A DNA stretch of 64,000 nt from JAMXLO01 sp963799415 (GCA_963799415.1 CAWCXI010000020.1:154249-218248); one strand, 5' to 3'. Positions 27,401 through 37,294 are shown, numbered from the stretch's first letter. A program made the numbers and translations. The notes: generated by a model not told the origin, from the letters alone.

Positions 27401-30400
27401 TCAGCGAAGCTCATCCAACAACTCCCTCGCCTGCTTTAGATCGGTTTTGTCGAACCCTTCGGTGAACCAGTCGTAGACAGGAGCCAGCAGATCGACGGCC
27501 TTACGGCGTTCGTCCTTTTCCGCCAGCATCCGCGCGAACGCCGTGGCCGTACGAAGTTCGAATAAGCGGGCCCCCTGCCGGCGCGCTGTGTTCAAGGATC
27601 TGGCCAGATATTCCTCGATGATGTCGGGCGAAGCCTGCTCGTATTGCAGCAGCAGGCCTTCCAACCGGTCGATCTCCGCGGCCAGGTAGTTTTCGCCGGA
27701 GTCCGTGCAATGCGCGCGCGCAGTATCCAGATGGGTGCGCGCCTCTGCAATCTTTCCCTCCCGAAGAAAGCTATCGACGAGATGAACCTCGCAATGGGTG
27801 ATATGGAGCATCGCTCCGGTATCGGTCCATCGCTTTATGCCCTGCCGCTGGAGGTCCAGTCCCGCAGCGAAACTACCAAGTCGATGCATTGCCCAGCCCA
27901 TGCATCGTTCACCGAGAGCGAGCCATTGCGGCAAACGATGATCTCGCGCCGCATCGATGGTCGCCGCTGCGAAGTGCAGCGTTGCTTTCGCCTCATGCTG
28001 AGTTTGGCAAGCATGCGCGGCGGCGCCCAGGGCCCAGGCAAGGTTATGTGCGCTTTCTCCGCGCCGCGCATACTCCACCGCCTCTTCGACGAGCCGCACC
28101 CCGGAGGTCGGGAAGCCGGCTATGATCCTCGCATGCCCGCCATAGGCTCGGCAGACCATGCCAGGGTGCTCGCCATACACTGCGAATTCGCGATCCGAAA
28201 CGTCATCGGCGAATGCCGCGCCTCGCGCGAGGATCGCATCGGCTTCAACAAACTCGCCCGCGACCATCATCGAGTAGCCCAACGCTCGGTGAGCGACAGC
28301 AAGCTTCGCTGGCGCGTGGTCTTCCTCGGCCAGCGCAATGAGATCGCGCGCCAATGCGACCGTCCTTGGAACCGGCTGGCGCATCAGGCACGAGTTCCAG
28401 GCCAGGCGGCGGGCCGCGAACCTGGTCGGGGCTCCGTGGGGTTTGTCCGCCAGGTCCTTCGCGCGGAGGGCGCACTCCTCCACACGCAATGAGCCAAAAC
28501 CTTGGACGGCAGTCAGGGTTACCGCGAGGCTAAGCGTCAGATCGAGCTCGCGCGCGTCACGTTGCTCGCCTGGCGGCAGCTTTGCGAGCAGATCCAGTGC
28601 GCAGGCAAAGTGAGCAACCGCCTCGGAGTGAGCGGATCGACCGACGCTGCGCAGGCCTGCGGTGCGCCAATATTCGATTGCCTGGTCAAGCAAGCCGGCC
28701 TGAGTGAAATGGTGCGCCAGAAGCTCAGGTTTCTTCTCGACGGTTTCCGGAATACGTTCTTCGTATGCCTTGCCGATACGTGCGTGCAGTTCCTGGCGTT
28801 GGCTTCGCAGCAGGGTACTGTATGCGGCGTCACGCACCAACGCATGCTTGAACGTGTAATCCGCATTTGGTGGCACACCCCGGCAAAAGGCGAGCCCCGA
28901 ATTCGACCAGCAGATCAATGCCGTGCGCGAGTTGCTTCTCCGGCATGTCGGCGACGGCCGTCAGTAGGGTATGCGAAAATTCGCGGCCGATGACCGCACC
29001 GATTTGTGCAACTTGCTTAGCAGCCGGAAGGCGGTCGAGCCGCGCTATCAGCGAGCCTTGCAGAGTAGCAGGAACCAGCGGCGTCGAGGTGCTGTCCACC
29101 TGTGTGGCAAACTCCAGCACGGCCTTGGTCAACTCTTCGATGAACAACGGGACCCCGTCGCTCTGAGCGACAATCCGCTCGCGCAGCGCGGGCGGCAATA
29201 CTTGTTCTACCGCGATACGTTCGGCCAATTGCGCCGACTGCTTTTGCGTCAGTCGTCTGAGTGTAATCACGCTGGTGACGGCAAGACCGACCCAGGGCGG
29301 TTGAAATTCCGGACGATGCGACATGACGAGCAGAACGGGCAGGTCCGTCAGCAGGCCTACCGCCTTGTCCAACAATTCGAGGGAACTGGCATCAGCCCAG
29401 TGTGCATCTTCGAACAGTATGACCACGGGTCGCCGTCGAGCGCGATTGTTCAGCCCACGCATCATCGAATCGAACAGCTTTTCCTTCTTGCGAAGCGGGT
29501 TGGAACTCAGCGTTGGATAGCGATCGTCCACCGGCAATGACAGCATATCGGCAATCAGGGCGATTTCTTCCTGCGACCTTCCTGTGACCACCAACTCGAG
29601 TTTGTGCAGTCGTTCCTGCGGGGTATCGTCGCGGGTGAACCTCAAATCGCGCTCCCACCGCGCCACAATCGGGTGGAGAGCGCTGTCCTGATGGTGCTGT
29701 GAGCAGAAATATCGCAAGATTTGCTGCGGGCCGCCGCGGAGGCGGTCCTCCAGTGCGGCGATCAGGCGCGACTTCCCCATGCCAGGTTCGCCGGACAGCA
29801 GCACCACTTGGCCTTCGCCGCTCTTTGCCTGCTGCCAGCGCCGCAGCAACAGGTCGAACTCCTCGTCGCGGCCGATCAGCGGCGTCATCGCGCCGGCATG
29901 AAATGCCTCGAACCGACCCTCGACGGCCGTCTCGTCGACCACCCGCCAGGCCTGCACCGGCTGCGGCAGGCCCTTCAACGCGACCAATCCGAGATCCCGG
30001 CAGTCGAACAGACCACCGATCAGTCTGCGTGTTGTGGCATCGATAACGATGCTGTTGGGCTCAGCAAGTCCTTGCAGGCGAGCGGCCAGGTTCGGCGTCT
30101 CGCCGATCGCGGTCTGCTGTCGTGATTCGCCCGTACCGATCGGCTCGCCCACCACAGCCAGGCCGGTGGCAATCCCGATGCGCAACTGCAGCAATTCCAT
30201 CGGGGTGGACGCCTGAGCGATTGCATCGATCACCGCGAGGGCGGCACGAACCGCTTGTTCGGCATCCACCTCCTGCGCTTCCGGCCAGCCGAAATAGATC
30301 AGCACGCCGTCGCCCACATAGCGGGCGATGAAGCCTCCGAATCGCGCAATCGTGGCGGCCACGCAGGACTGGTAGCCGCGGATGACCGAACTCAGATCCT

Positions 30401-30707
30401 CGGGATCCAGGCGATAGGACATCGCTGTCGAACCGATGACATCGCAGAACATGACGCTGAGCAGGCGCCGTTCCGCGATCGATTGCGACGGGGAGGCCCG
30501 GGTTGGATTGGTCGCCGGCATTGCTTCAGCGCGCAACGCGGCGATCGCGTCCAGGAGCTGGCGACGATGGCCGACCGAGATGACGCCAAGTTCCTTAAGG
30601 TCCTCCGCCGTCAGACTGGCGAGAACCATCGGCGTGACGTCATTCTCGCGGAATGCCGTCTCGTATTGTCCAAGCCCGTGCTGTCGCAGCCAATCCGCGA
30701 CCTCCAT
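27401..30707 (-). pseudogene. SAM domain - adenylate cyclase - AAA ATPase - TPR regulator, frame broken at 28895-28898
   Basis: About 1,101 residues when corrected. Order: SAM domain (1-60, WLRQHGLGQYETAFRENDV); class III nucleotide cyclase domain (about 80-260, with LLSVMFCDVIGSTAMS, YVGDGVLIYFG and GIATGLAVVG); AAA ATPase with Walker A GEPGMGKSRL (about 315) and Walker B VVILFEDAHWAD; then a long TPR-like helical region (YTFKHALVRDAAYSTLLRSQ onward). The whole architecture is known from rhizobial and other alphaproteobacterial signalling proteins. The frame changes at VEFG|LAFCRGV, where a run of four C on the plus strand (28895-28898) would need to be three. Broken as written; a sequence error in a homopolymer is plausible. 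Confidence 0.83.
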
Positions 30708-30802
30708 CGCCGCTGCCCACCCTGGCGCTGTTCTTCGCCAAACGATGGTGGACCTGAACGAAAATGTCTAGCAACAGAAACGAAATGGCCCTGCCCCGTA
30801 AT

Positions 30803-31819
30803 TCACGCCTGACGAGCCAAGACAGCCCCAGCGATTGCCGTCGCAAAGCTTGCCCTTAGCCCGGCCGGAGACAGGCCGCGCGTGATGAGTACGATGCGCG
30901 TCGCTCCTGCCGGTTGAACCGGACGATCGAGATACACGGGCGGATGTAGCACGTGGTGCACGCCTTGCAGCACGATGGGGCGGGTCTCGCCCTCCAGCCA
31001 GACGATGCCCTTGAGACGCAGCACGCTGTCGCCGCGCAGCGACAGCACCGATTCCAGCCACCGTTGCAACGATGGCCATGCGATCGGTGTGTCGTGGCGC
31101 AATACCACAGAGCCGATCTGTTCACCGTGGCGAAACGGCAGGTGTTGATGGCCGTGCGCATCCAGCGGCCGCAGCCACTGCTCCAGCCTCGCATTGTCCG
31201 GACCGAGATCGAACACATCGGCCGCATCCACTTCACCGGCAACAATCCGACGCAGTGGCGCCGTGGCATTCAAGGTTGCGATGCGTGCCTCGGTGTCGGT
31301 GATCTGTGCGGCATTCGCGAGATCGGTCTTGGTGAGCAGGATGCGATCGGCCATAGCGACCTGCCGCTGCGCCTCCGGCTGCCGATCGAGCTGCATCGCG
31401 CCGTGCAACGCGTCCACCGTGGTCACGATGCCGTCCAACCGACAGGCGTAGCGCGCGCCGGGCTCGGCCAGCAACGCGTGGGCCACGGGGGCCGGGTCCG
31501 CCAGGCCCGTCGTCTCGATCGCGATGCGGCGGAACGGCGGCAGCTCGCCGGCGTCACGGCGCTGCCACAGCACATCCAGCGTATCGGCGATGTCGCCGCG
31601 CACGGTGCAGCAGATGCAGCCGTTCTTCAGCAGCACGGCGTCCTCGATGGCCTGCTCGATCAGCAGGTGGTCGAGCCCTACCGCGCCGAATTCGTTGACG
31701 ATGACGACCGTATCGGCGAGCGACGGCTGGCGAAGCAGGTGGTTCAGCACCGTGGTCTTGCCGCTGCCCAGGAACCCGGTGAGTATTGTCACCGGCACAG
31801 TGTTTGCTGCATCGCTCAT
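30803..31819 (-). CDS. CobW/COG0523-family metal chaperone GTPase
   Basis: 338 residues. Walker A GFLGSGKTT (15-23), the metal-binding NGCICCTVRGD (Cys68, 70, 71) and the GTPase specificity motif LTKTDL. A CobW C-terminal domain follows, with HLPFRHGEQ and LRLKGIVWLEG. G3E GTPases of this kind deliver zinc, cobalt or other metals to client enzymes. No Zur box or B12 gene was seen nearby, so the metal is undecided. Divergent from the LVIVD gene, with only 27 bases between starts. Confidence 0.9.
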   Translation of the reverse strand: MSDAANTVPVTILTGFLGSGKTTVLNHLLRQPSLADTVVIVNEFGAVGLDHLLIEQAIEDAVLLKNGCICCTVRGDIADTLDVLWQRRDAGELPPFRRIAIETTGLADPAPVAHALLAEPGARYACRLDGIVTTVDALHGAMQLDRQPEAQRQVAMADRILLTKTDLANAAQITDTEARIATLNATAPLRRIVAGEVDAADVFDLGPDNARLEQWLRPLDAHGHQHLPFRHGEQIGSVVLRHDTPIAWPSLQRWLESVLSLRGDSVLRLKGIVWLEGETRPIVLQGVHHVLHPPVYLDRPVQPAGATRIVLITRGLSPAGLRASFATAIAGAVLARQA

Positions 31820-31846
31820 CGCGTGCAGCTTCGGGGAGAACAGTCC

Positions 31847-33055
31847 ATGGCGCAACCGGAAGCCCATAATGTCCGCCTGATCTCGCATGACCTGATGAAC
31901 GGCTTCGGCAACGTTGGTGAGGGCATGAGCCTGCAGCTGGCGAAGGGCGGACGGCGCATCATGTGGATGGCGCACGAATGCGCGCCGAAGAACTTCACCG
32001 CGGTGGATGTCACTGACCCGAGGAAGCCGCACGTGGTGGTGCAGACCGATCTGCCGCATCGCAACGTGCGGTCCAATTCGCTCGAGGTGTGTGATAACAT
32101 CATGGCGGTGGCGTACCAGACCGGCACGCACGGCGCGACGCCGGCGGGGATCGAGCTGTTCGATATCTCGACGCCGGAGCAGCCGCGCAGCATCAGCTTC
32201 ATCGACCGCTCGGGGCCGCGGTCGCGCGGTGTGCACCAGTTGTGGTTCATCGACGGCAAGACGATCCATTGTTCGAGTGGTGCGGCGGACTTCATGCCGC
32301 GCAACCTCAAGGACGATCAGGCCTATACGGCGTTCGACGTGAGCAATCCGACGAAGCCGCGCGAGATCGGGCGGTGGTGGTATCCGGGGACCGAGGAGCG
32401 CGACGAGGCGCCGCCGGTACCACGGCATCCGAAGTTCGATACGGGGTGGCGGGCGCACAATACGAATGTATATCCGGAGCGGCCGGACCGCGCGTACGTG
32501 GGGTATATCGATGGCGGCGCCTGTGTGCTGGATATTTCCGATATCGGTCGGCCGAAGCTGGTGGGACACTGGAATCCGCATCCGCCGTTTCCTGGCTTCA
32601 CCCATACTGTGATGCCGCTGTTCGATCGCGACCTGTACGTGGTGAGCGACGAATGCGTGCGGACCGAAGGCGCAGATTGGCCGAAGCTGGTGTGGCTGCT
32701 GGATGCGCGCAAGGAGGACAACCTGATCTCGGTGTCCACGCTGCCGTTGCCGCCGATGGAGGACTATGCGATCGGCGGCCGCTATGGCGCGCACAATCTC
32801 TGGGAGAACCGGACGGGCCCCGCATTCCAGTCCAGCACGCTGGTGTTCGGCACGTATTTCGGCGGTGGGTTGCGCGTGCACGACATCACTGATCCGCTGC
32901 AGCCGACGGAGGTCGCGTCGTTCATACCGGACCCGCCGGAGGGGTCGCCGATGAAGGCGGCGATGATCAACGACGTGTACGTCGATGAGAATCGGCTGGT
33001 CTATGCGGTGGACCGCTTTGCGGGTGGGATCTATGTGCTGGAGCTGACGGTGTGA
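31847..33055 (+). CDS. LVIVD-repeat beta-propeller protein
   Basis: 402 residues, GGGGAG before the ATG. Repeated blades of the form (A/V)xDVTDPxKP, as in FTAVDVTDPRKPHVV, IELFDISTPEQPRSI, YTAFDVSNPTKPREI, ACVLDISDIGRPKLV and LRVHDITDPLQPTEV, mark the LVIVD propeller family. No signal peptide, so probably cytoplasmic. Such proteins are usually ligand-binding or scaffold modules; the partner is unknown. A hairpin with a T run follows the stop. Confidence 0.85.
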   Translation: MAQPEAHNVRLISHDLMNGFGNVGEGMSLQLAKGGRRIMWMAHECAPKNFTAVDVTDPRKPHVVVQTDLPHRNVRSNSLEVCDNIMAVAYQTGTHGATPAGIELFDISTPEQPRSISFIDRSGPRSRGVHQLWFIDGKTIHCSSGAADFMPRNLKDDQAYTAFDVSNPTKPREIGRWWYPGTEERDEAPPVPRHPKFDTGWRAHNTNVYPERPDRAYVGYIDGGACVLDISDIGRPKLVGHWNPHPPFPGFTHTVMPLFDRDLYVVSDECVRTEGADWPKLVWLLDARKEDNLISVSTLPLPPMEDYAIGGRYGAHNLWENRTGPAFQSSTLVFGTYFGGGLRVHDITDPLQPTEVASFIPDPPEGSPMKAAMINDVYVDENRLVYAVDRFAGGIYVLELTV

Positions 33056-33089
33056 GGGTGGGGTGGGGTGCGGCACTGGCGGCGCCCCC

Positions 33090-33123
33090 TCCCCCCGACC
33101 CCCTCCCGCAAGGGGAGGGGGAG
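33090..33123 (-). repeat. Dispersed hairpin repeat, copy 2
   Basis: 33 of 34 bases match the element at 19857-19890 in inverse orientation. Here it lies between two convergent genes and forms part of a terminator. GC-rich hairpin repeats of this type are common between genes in alphaproteobacteria. Confidence 0.8.
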
Positions 33124-33138
33124 GTCGTTTTGTTTTTT
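33099..33138 (+). terminator. Rho-independent terminator built on the repeat
   Basis: CCCCCTCCC (33099-33107) pairs with GGGAGGGGG (33113-33121) over a GCAAG loop, followed within 6 bases by TTTTGTTTTTT (33128-33138). It ends the LVIVD transcript and reaches the last codon of the convergent SDR gene. Confidence 0.75.
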
Positions 33139-34048
33139 ACTTGATCTTTCCCATGGCGCGTAAGCTGGCTTCGACCGTGCCCATCAGCCCGGTGTAGGGC
33201 TTGGCCTTCGACAGGTCGCGGATGTTGGCGATCTTGCCTGCAAGCATCTCGATCGTGACGGGTTCGTCGGGATCGAATTGAACGCCTTCCGACTGGAAGT
33301 ACTGCACCCGCGCGTAGTTGCCGGCGGTGGCGGCGATGATCTCGCCGTTCGCGTTGCACTCCTCGCTGCACAGCCACGCGACGGCGGGCGAGACGAACTC
33401 GGGGCGCATGAACTTCACCATGTCCGGCGGCAGCAGGCCCTCGGTCATCCTGGTGTGCGCCGAGGGTGAGATCGCGTTGCACAGGATGTTGTATTTGGCG
33501 CCTTCGAAGCGCAGCACGTTGATCAGGCCGTTCACCGCCATCTTCGCTGCACCGTAGTTGCTCTGGCCGAAGTTGCCGACCGTGCCGGAGCCCGACGTGG
33601 TCACAACGACCCGCCCATACTGTTGCTTGCGCATGATCGGCCAGGCCGCCTTTGTGCAGTAGACAGTGCCCATGAAGTGCACCTGCACGGTGAACTCGAA
33701 GTCCTCCATCGACATGTTGTTGAACGCCTTGTCGCGCAGGATGCCGGCGTTGTTCACCAGGATGTCGCAGCGGCCCCAGGTGTTCACCGCGGTATCGACG
33801 ATGTTCTGCGCGCTCTTGGCGTCGGCGACCGAGTTGTAGTTTGCCACCGCCTGGCCGCCGGCGGCCTTGATCTCGGCCACGACTTTGTCGGCCACCGCGT
33901 GCTGATCGCCGCGACCATCCACCGCGCCGCCCGGATCGTTCACCACGACCTTGGCGCCGCGGCTTGCCAGCAGCATGGCGTGCGAGCGGCCGAGGCCGGC
34001 ACCGGCGCCGGTGACGATGGCGACGCGGTCGTCGAAACGGATGGTCAT
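33137..34048 (-). CDS. Short-chain dehydrogenase, MFE-2/17-beta-HSD4 hydroxyacyl-CoA type
   Basis: 303 residues. NAD-binding TGAGAGLGRSHA (13-24), NDPGG...DG, NNAGILRDKAF and the active-site S-N-Y-G-A-A-K. The NDPGG and GILRDK forms and the length of about 300 are typical of the (3R)-hydroxyacyl-CoA dehydrogenase module of peroxisomal multifunctional enzyme and its bacterial relatives. A C-terminal helical extension (from about 240) follows the Rossmann fold. Divergent from a luciferase-like enzyme gene at 34122, suggesting shared control in a lipid or steroid-like degradation function (inference). Confidence 0.85.
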   Translation of the reverse strand: MTIRFDDRVAIVTGAGAGLGRSHAMLLASRGAKVVVNDPGGAVDGRGDQHAVADKVVAEIKAAGGQAVANYNSVADAKSAQNIVDTAVNTWGRCDILVNNAGILRDKAFNNMSMEDFEFTVQVHFMGTVYCTKAAWPIMRKQQYGRVVVTTSGSGTVGNFGQSNYGAAKMAVNGLINVLRFEGAKYNILCNAISPSAHTRMTEGLLPPDMVKFMRPEFVSPAVAWLCSEECNANGEIIAATAGNYARVQYFQSEGVQFDPDEPVTIEMLAGKIANIRDLSKAKPYTGLMGTVEASLRAMGKIK

Positions 34049-34121
34049 GAACGGGGTCCCTTCTGGTCGGATGCTGGCTGCGGGCGTATCCTACTGGCCA
34101 GTAACTCTCAAGGGGCCAGAC

Positions 34122-35273
34122 ATGAGCTATCTGCGCAGCGGCATCTTCCTGGCGCCGTTCCACAACCTGACCGAGAATCCGACGCTCGCGCTGGAGCGCG
34201 ACATGGAACTTCTGCAGCATCTCGACCGACTGAACTACCACGAGGCGTGGATCGGCGAGCACCACTCGGGCGGCTTCGAGATCATTGCGTCGCCGGAGAT
34301 GTTCATTGCGGCGGCCGCCGAGCGCACGCGGCACATCCGGTTGGGTACCGGTGTTGCGTCACTGCCGTACCATAATCCGTTCATTCTTGCCGACCGCATG
34401 GTGCAGCTCGACCACATGACGCGCGGGCGCGCGATGTTCGGCGTGGGGCCGGGCGCGCTGGTGCACGATGCGCTGAAGATCGGCATCAAAGCGGGCGACC
34501 AGCGGCGGATGATGAACGAATCGCTCGATGTGATCGTGCGGCTGCTGAAGGGCGAGAGCGTTACCGAGAAGACCGACTGGTACGATCTTGTCGATGCGCA
34601 ATTGCAGCTTCCCTGCTACACGCAGCCGATCATGGAGATGGCGGTGGCGGCGTCGCGTTCACCGGCGGGTGCGCTGGCGTCGGGGCGGCACGCGATCGGC
34701 ATGCTGTCGATCGGCGGCACCAGTCCGGAGGCGATGGCGAAGCACGTGCTGAACTGGAGTTTGTATGAAGAGCAGGCGCGCGCGAACGCGCTGGTGCCGG
34801 ATCGCAGCAAGTGGCGTGTGGTGACATTGCTGCACGTGGCGGAGACGCGAGAGAAGGCGCGGGAGAATGTGAAGTTCGGCCTGCACGCGTTCCGCGATTA
34901 CTTCACGGACGTGGCGACGTTCCCGATCGTGCCGGGCGATATCGCGGACCCTTACACCTTCCTGGTCGAGAGCGGCGCGGCATGCATCGGCACACCGGAT
35001 GACGCGATCGCGTATATCGAGAACCTGCTGAAGGGATCAGGTGGTTTTGGCGCGATCATGGAGCTGGCGCACAACTGGGCGGATTGGGAGGCAACCAAGC
35101 GGCACTACGAGCTGATGGCGCGTTACGTGCATCCGCACTTCCAGCGGTCGCGCGAGTTGCGGCGGGAGTCGTATGCGTACGCGCGGGATCATCATGGCGA
35201 CTTCATCGGTCAGGCGAGTGCCGCGGTGCAGGCGGAGATCGATCGGCTGGCGTCGCGGAAGGCGGCGGAATAG
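34122..35273 (+). CDS. LLM-class flavin-dependent monooxygenase
   Basis: 383 residues, intact. Luciferase-like barrel: SGIFLAPFHNLTENPTLALE, YHEAWIGEHHSGGFE (the second-strand EHH), TRHIRLGTGVASLPYHNPF and RGRAMFGVGPGA. Uses reduced flavin and oxygen. AAGGGG precedes the ATG. One of three members of this superfamily in the window (others at 2785 and 36023). A divergent hydroxyacyl-CoA-type SDR suggests work on a hydrophobic substrate, but nothing in the sequence names it. Confidence 0.88.
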   Translation: MSYLRSGIFLAPFHNLTENPTLALERDMELLQHLDRLNYHEAWIGEHHSGGFEIIASPEMFIAAAAERTRHIRLGTGVASLPYHNPFILADRMVQLDHMTRGRAMFGVGPGALVHDALKIGIKAGDQRRMMNESLDVIVRLLKGESVTEKTDWYDLVDAQLQLPCYTQPIMEMAVAASRSPAGALASGRHAIGMLSIGGTSPEAMAKHVLNWSLYEEQARANALVPDRSKWRVVTLLHVAETREKARENVKFGLHAFRDYFTDVATFPIVPGDIADPYTFLVESGAACIGTPDDAIAYIENLLKGSGGFGAIMELAHNWADWEATKRHYELMARYVHPHFQRSRELRRESYAYARDHHGDFIGQASAAVQAEIDRLASRKAAE

Positions 35274-35328
35274 CAGTTCTGTCTCACGGTCTCGTTGCGC
35301 GAGATTGTGTCGCTGCGCGTGAGAGGCA

Positions 35329-35880
35329 TCATGCCTCGGCCAGCTCACGCGTTCGCTGGTCGAGTGCGATATCCGGCTCCGGCGAACCGAAGTCGAGGTG
35401 TTGCGACAGGCCGCCTGTGGCAGGAATGCGTTCGGCACGAGCGGGACAGATCGCGGCATTACTTTCGGCTTCGGTAGGGTCGTTTGGCTGCGGCGGCTGA
35501 GCGGCAGGTTCGGGCACCGTGGCCTCGGCCTTCTCGCGCGTGGCCTGGATTCTTTGGAGGTCGCGCAATGCGCTGCGCATCTGGCGCATCGTGCTGGTGG
35601 CCTGGGCGCGGCAGCGCAGAGTTGCCGTGAGATCGCTGCCGTACTGCGCGGCGAGGCGCAGGCAGTCCATGACGGATGCATCGGCGGCGACGATCTCGGC
35701 AGCGAGCTTGGCCTCGAAGGCATCGGCGGGATGCAGCGCAGCGACCGCGGCCATCGCGGCTTCGTCGCGCGCGGCGCGATTTTCCGGCGTGTCGATGGCT
35801 GGCCCCGGCAGGGCGGTGCAGAGCGTGGCGAAGACCTCGCGTGCGATGGCAGGAGAGAGGTTGGGAAGCATGTTGAACAT
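35329..35880 (-). CDS. Conserved hypothetical protein
   Basis: 183 residues from the ATG at 35880 (GGAGACAG upstream). Begins MFNMLPNLSPAIAREVFATL with LCTALPGP; Ala-rich helices follow (AAMAAVAALHPADAFEAKLA), then LRCRAQATSTMRQMRSALRD, and a Pro/Glu-rich tail. Soluble and helical. I recall many near copies of this N-terminal sequence in Acetobacteraceae genomes, which would fit a mobile or multicopy element, but I cannot verify that here. It lies between two luciferase-like genes. Confidence 0.6.
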   Translation of the reverse strand: MFNMLPNLSPAIAREVFATLCTALPGPAIDTPENRAARDEAAMAAVAALHPADAFEAKLAAEIVAADASVMDCLRLAAQYGSDLTATLRCRAQATSTMRQMRSALRDLQRIQATREKAEATVPEPAAQPPQPNDPTEAESNAAICPARAERIPATGGLSQHLDFGSPEPDIALDQRTRELAEA

Positions 35881-36022
35881 AACTGTCTCCAGCGCGGCAA
35901 AGGGCGGATGTGGTGTTAGTTCAGGCGATTTCAACTGGTCAGCATAACTAACTTTTGCGGTCCGGTGCGCGGCCGAGTCACACTCGCAGACGCGACACGG
36001 TGACACGACGGGAGCTCACGCA

Positions 36023-37105
36023 ATGCAGGTCGGCGTCTTCATCCCCATCGGCAATAACGGCTGGCTGATCTCGACCACCTCGCCGAGGTTCATGCCTACG
36101 TTCGATCTAAACCGCGCGGTGGTGGAGAGAGCCGAGCGTTACGGGATGGATTTCGCGCTGTCGATGATCAAGCTGCGGGGGTTCGGCGGCCCGTCGGAGT
36201 TCTGGGACTACAACCTGGAGAGCTTCACGCTGATGGCCGGGCTTGCGGCGGTCACCACCCGAATCCAGCTGTTCGCGACCTGCTCGGTGCTGACGCTGCC
36301 GCCGCCGATCGCCGCACGCATGGCGGTGACGATCGACAGCATCTCGCACGGCCGGTTCGGCCTCAACATGATCACCGGCTGGCAGGAGAAAGAGTATTCG
36401 CAGATGGGCATCTGGCCTGGCGACAGACACTACCAGCATCGTTACGAGTATTGCAGCGAATACGTGACGATCATGCGGGAGCTGTGGGAGACCGGGCGCA
36501 GCGATTTCCAGGGCGAGTTCTTCCGTATGGACGATTGTCGATGCCTGCCGTTGCCGACCGCGCGCATCCCGATCATCTGTGCGGGCCAGAGTGATCGGGG
36601 GACGCAGTTTGCGGCGACTTATGCCGACTACAATTTCTGCTCCAGTTTCGGCATCAACGATCCGCATGCGGTGGCGCCGAGTACCGCACGGCTGGTCGCG
36701 GCCAATGAGCGCGCTGGTCGGGAGTGTGGTGCGCTGGTCGTGATGATGGTGATTGCCGAAGAGACCGATGAGGCGGCCTTCGCGAAGTGGGAGCACTATC
36801 GCGATGGCATGGACATGGAAGCGCTGGGCTGGCGGCAGTCGCAGGCGGAGGCTGATCCGGGAGGCGACAAGTACGCCGGCGCCGGTCGGTGGGCGGAGAA
36901 GCTACGGAACCGCATGCCGACGATGCATGGCGCTTTGGTGGGTTCATATGAGCGCATCGCCGCCTTGCTGGACGAGTATTCGACGGTGCCCGCAGTGCGC
37001 GGCGTCATGCTGACGTTCGACGATTTTGTCGAGGGGATGGATAAGTTTGGCGAGCGAATTCAGCCGTTGATGGCGAGCCGGCGGCATGTACTGGCGCGGG
37101 CCTAG
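36023..37105 (+). CDS. rutA: Pyrimidine monooxygenase RutA
   Basis: 360 residues. The N-terminus (VGVFIPIGNNGWLIST) and the following FALSMIKLRGFGGPSEFWD, NLESFTLMAGLAAVT and MITGWQEKEYSQMGIWPGD match E. coli RutA closely, as I recall that sequence. RutA uses reduced FMN and oxygen to open the uracil ring to ureidoacrylate. In most genomes rutA leads rutBCDEFG, but here no rutB-G lies on either side (a hypothetical gene upstream, repeats and a PatB-type gene downstream). Either the rest of the pathway is elsewhere or the enzyme has another use. Confidence 0.9.
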   Translation: MQVGVFIPIGNNGWLISTTSPRFMPTFDLNRAVVERAERYGMDFALSMIKLRGFGGPSEFWDYNLESFTLMAGLAAVTTRIQLFATCSVLTLPPPIAARMAVTIDSISHGRFGLNMITGWQEKEYSQMGIWPGDRHYQHRYEYCSEYVTIMRELWETGRSDFQGEFFRMDDCRCLPLPTARIPIICAGQSDRGTQFAATYADYNFCSSFGINDPHAVAPSTARLVAANERAGRECGALVVMMVIAEETDEAAFAKWEHYRDGMDMEALGWRQSQAEADPGGDKYAGAGRWAEKLRNRMPTMHGALVGSYERIAALLDEYSTVPAVRGVMLTFDDFVEGMDKFGERIQPLMASRRHVLARA

Positions 37106-37226
37106 TGCCAGAATTGTAGAACGGTGGATCGTCTGTGCTGTGATGGCGAGGAGTGCGGCGCTCCTAACAAGAAACCATGCGTAGACTGTGCCGCGCGTAT
37201 CAAGGGAAGACGTGGATGGCCAGCCT

Positions 37227-37294
37227 TCGCCGGCCATGACGAATACCGGTTTCACCCAACGTCGGGTCGCCGGCCATGACGAATACCGGTTTCA
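37227..37294. repeat. Two-copy tandem repeat, 40-base period
   Basis: 28 identical bases (starting TCGCCGGCCATGACGAATAC) occur at 37227-37254 and 37267-37294. A palindromic ATGGCC...GGCCAT at 37216-37237 overlaps the first copy. The surrounding 241-base gap 37106-37346 has no gene. This is a REP-like element in the intergenic space. Confidence 0.75.

Noticed and set aside
31820..33076. Long minus-strand extension of the CobW frame upstream of 31819
   Set aside because: It is antisense to the LVIVD protein gene, which has clear repeats and its own ribosome site; CobW proteins start with the P-loop region at 31819.
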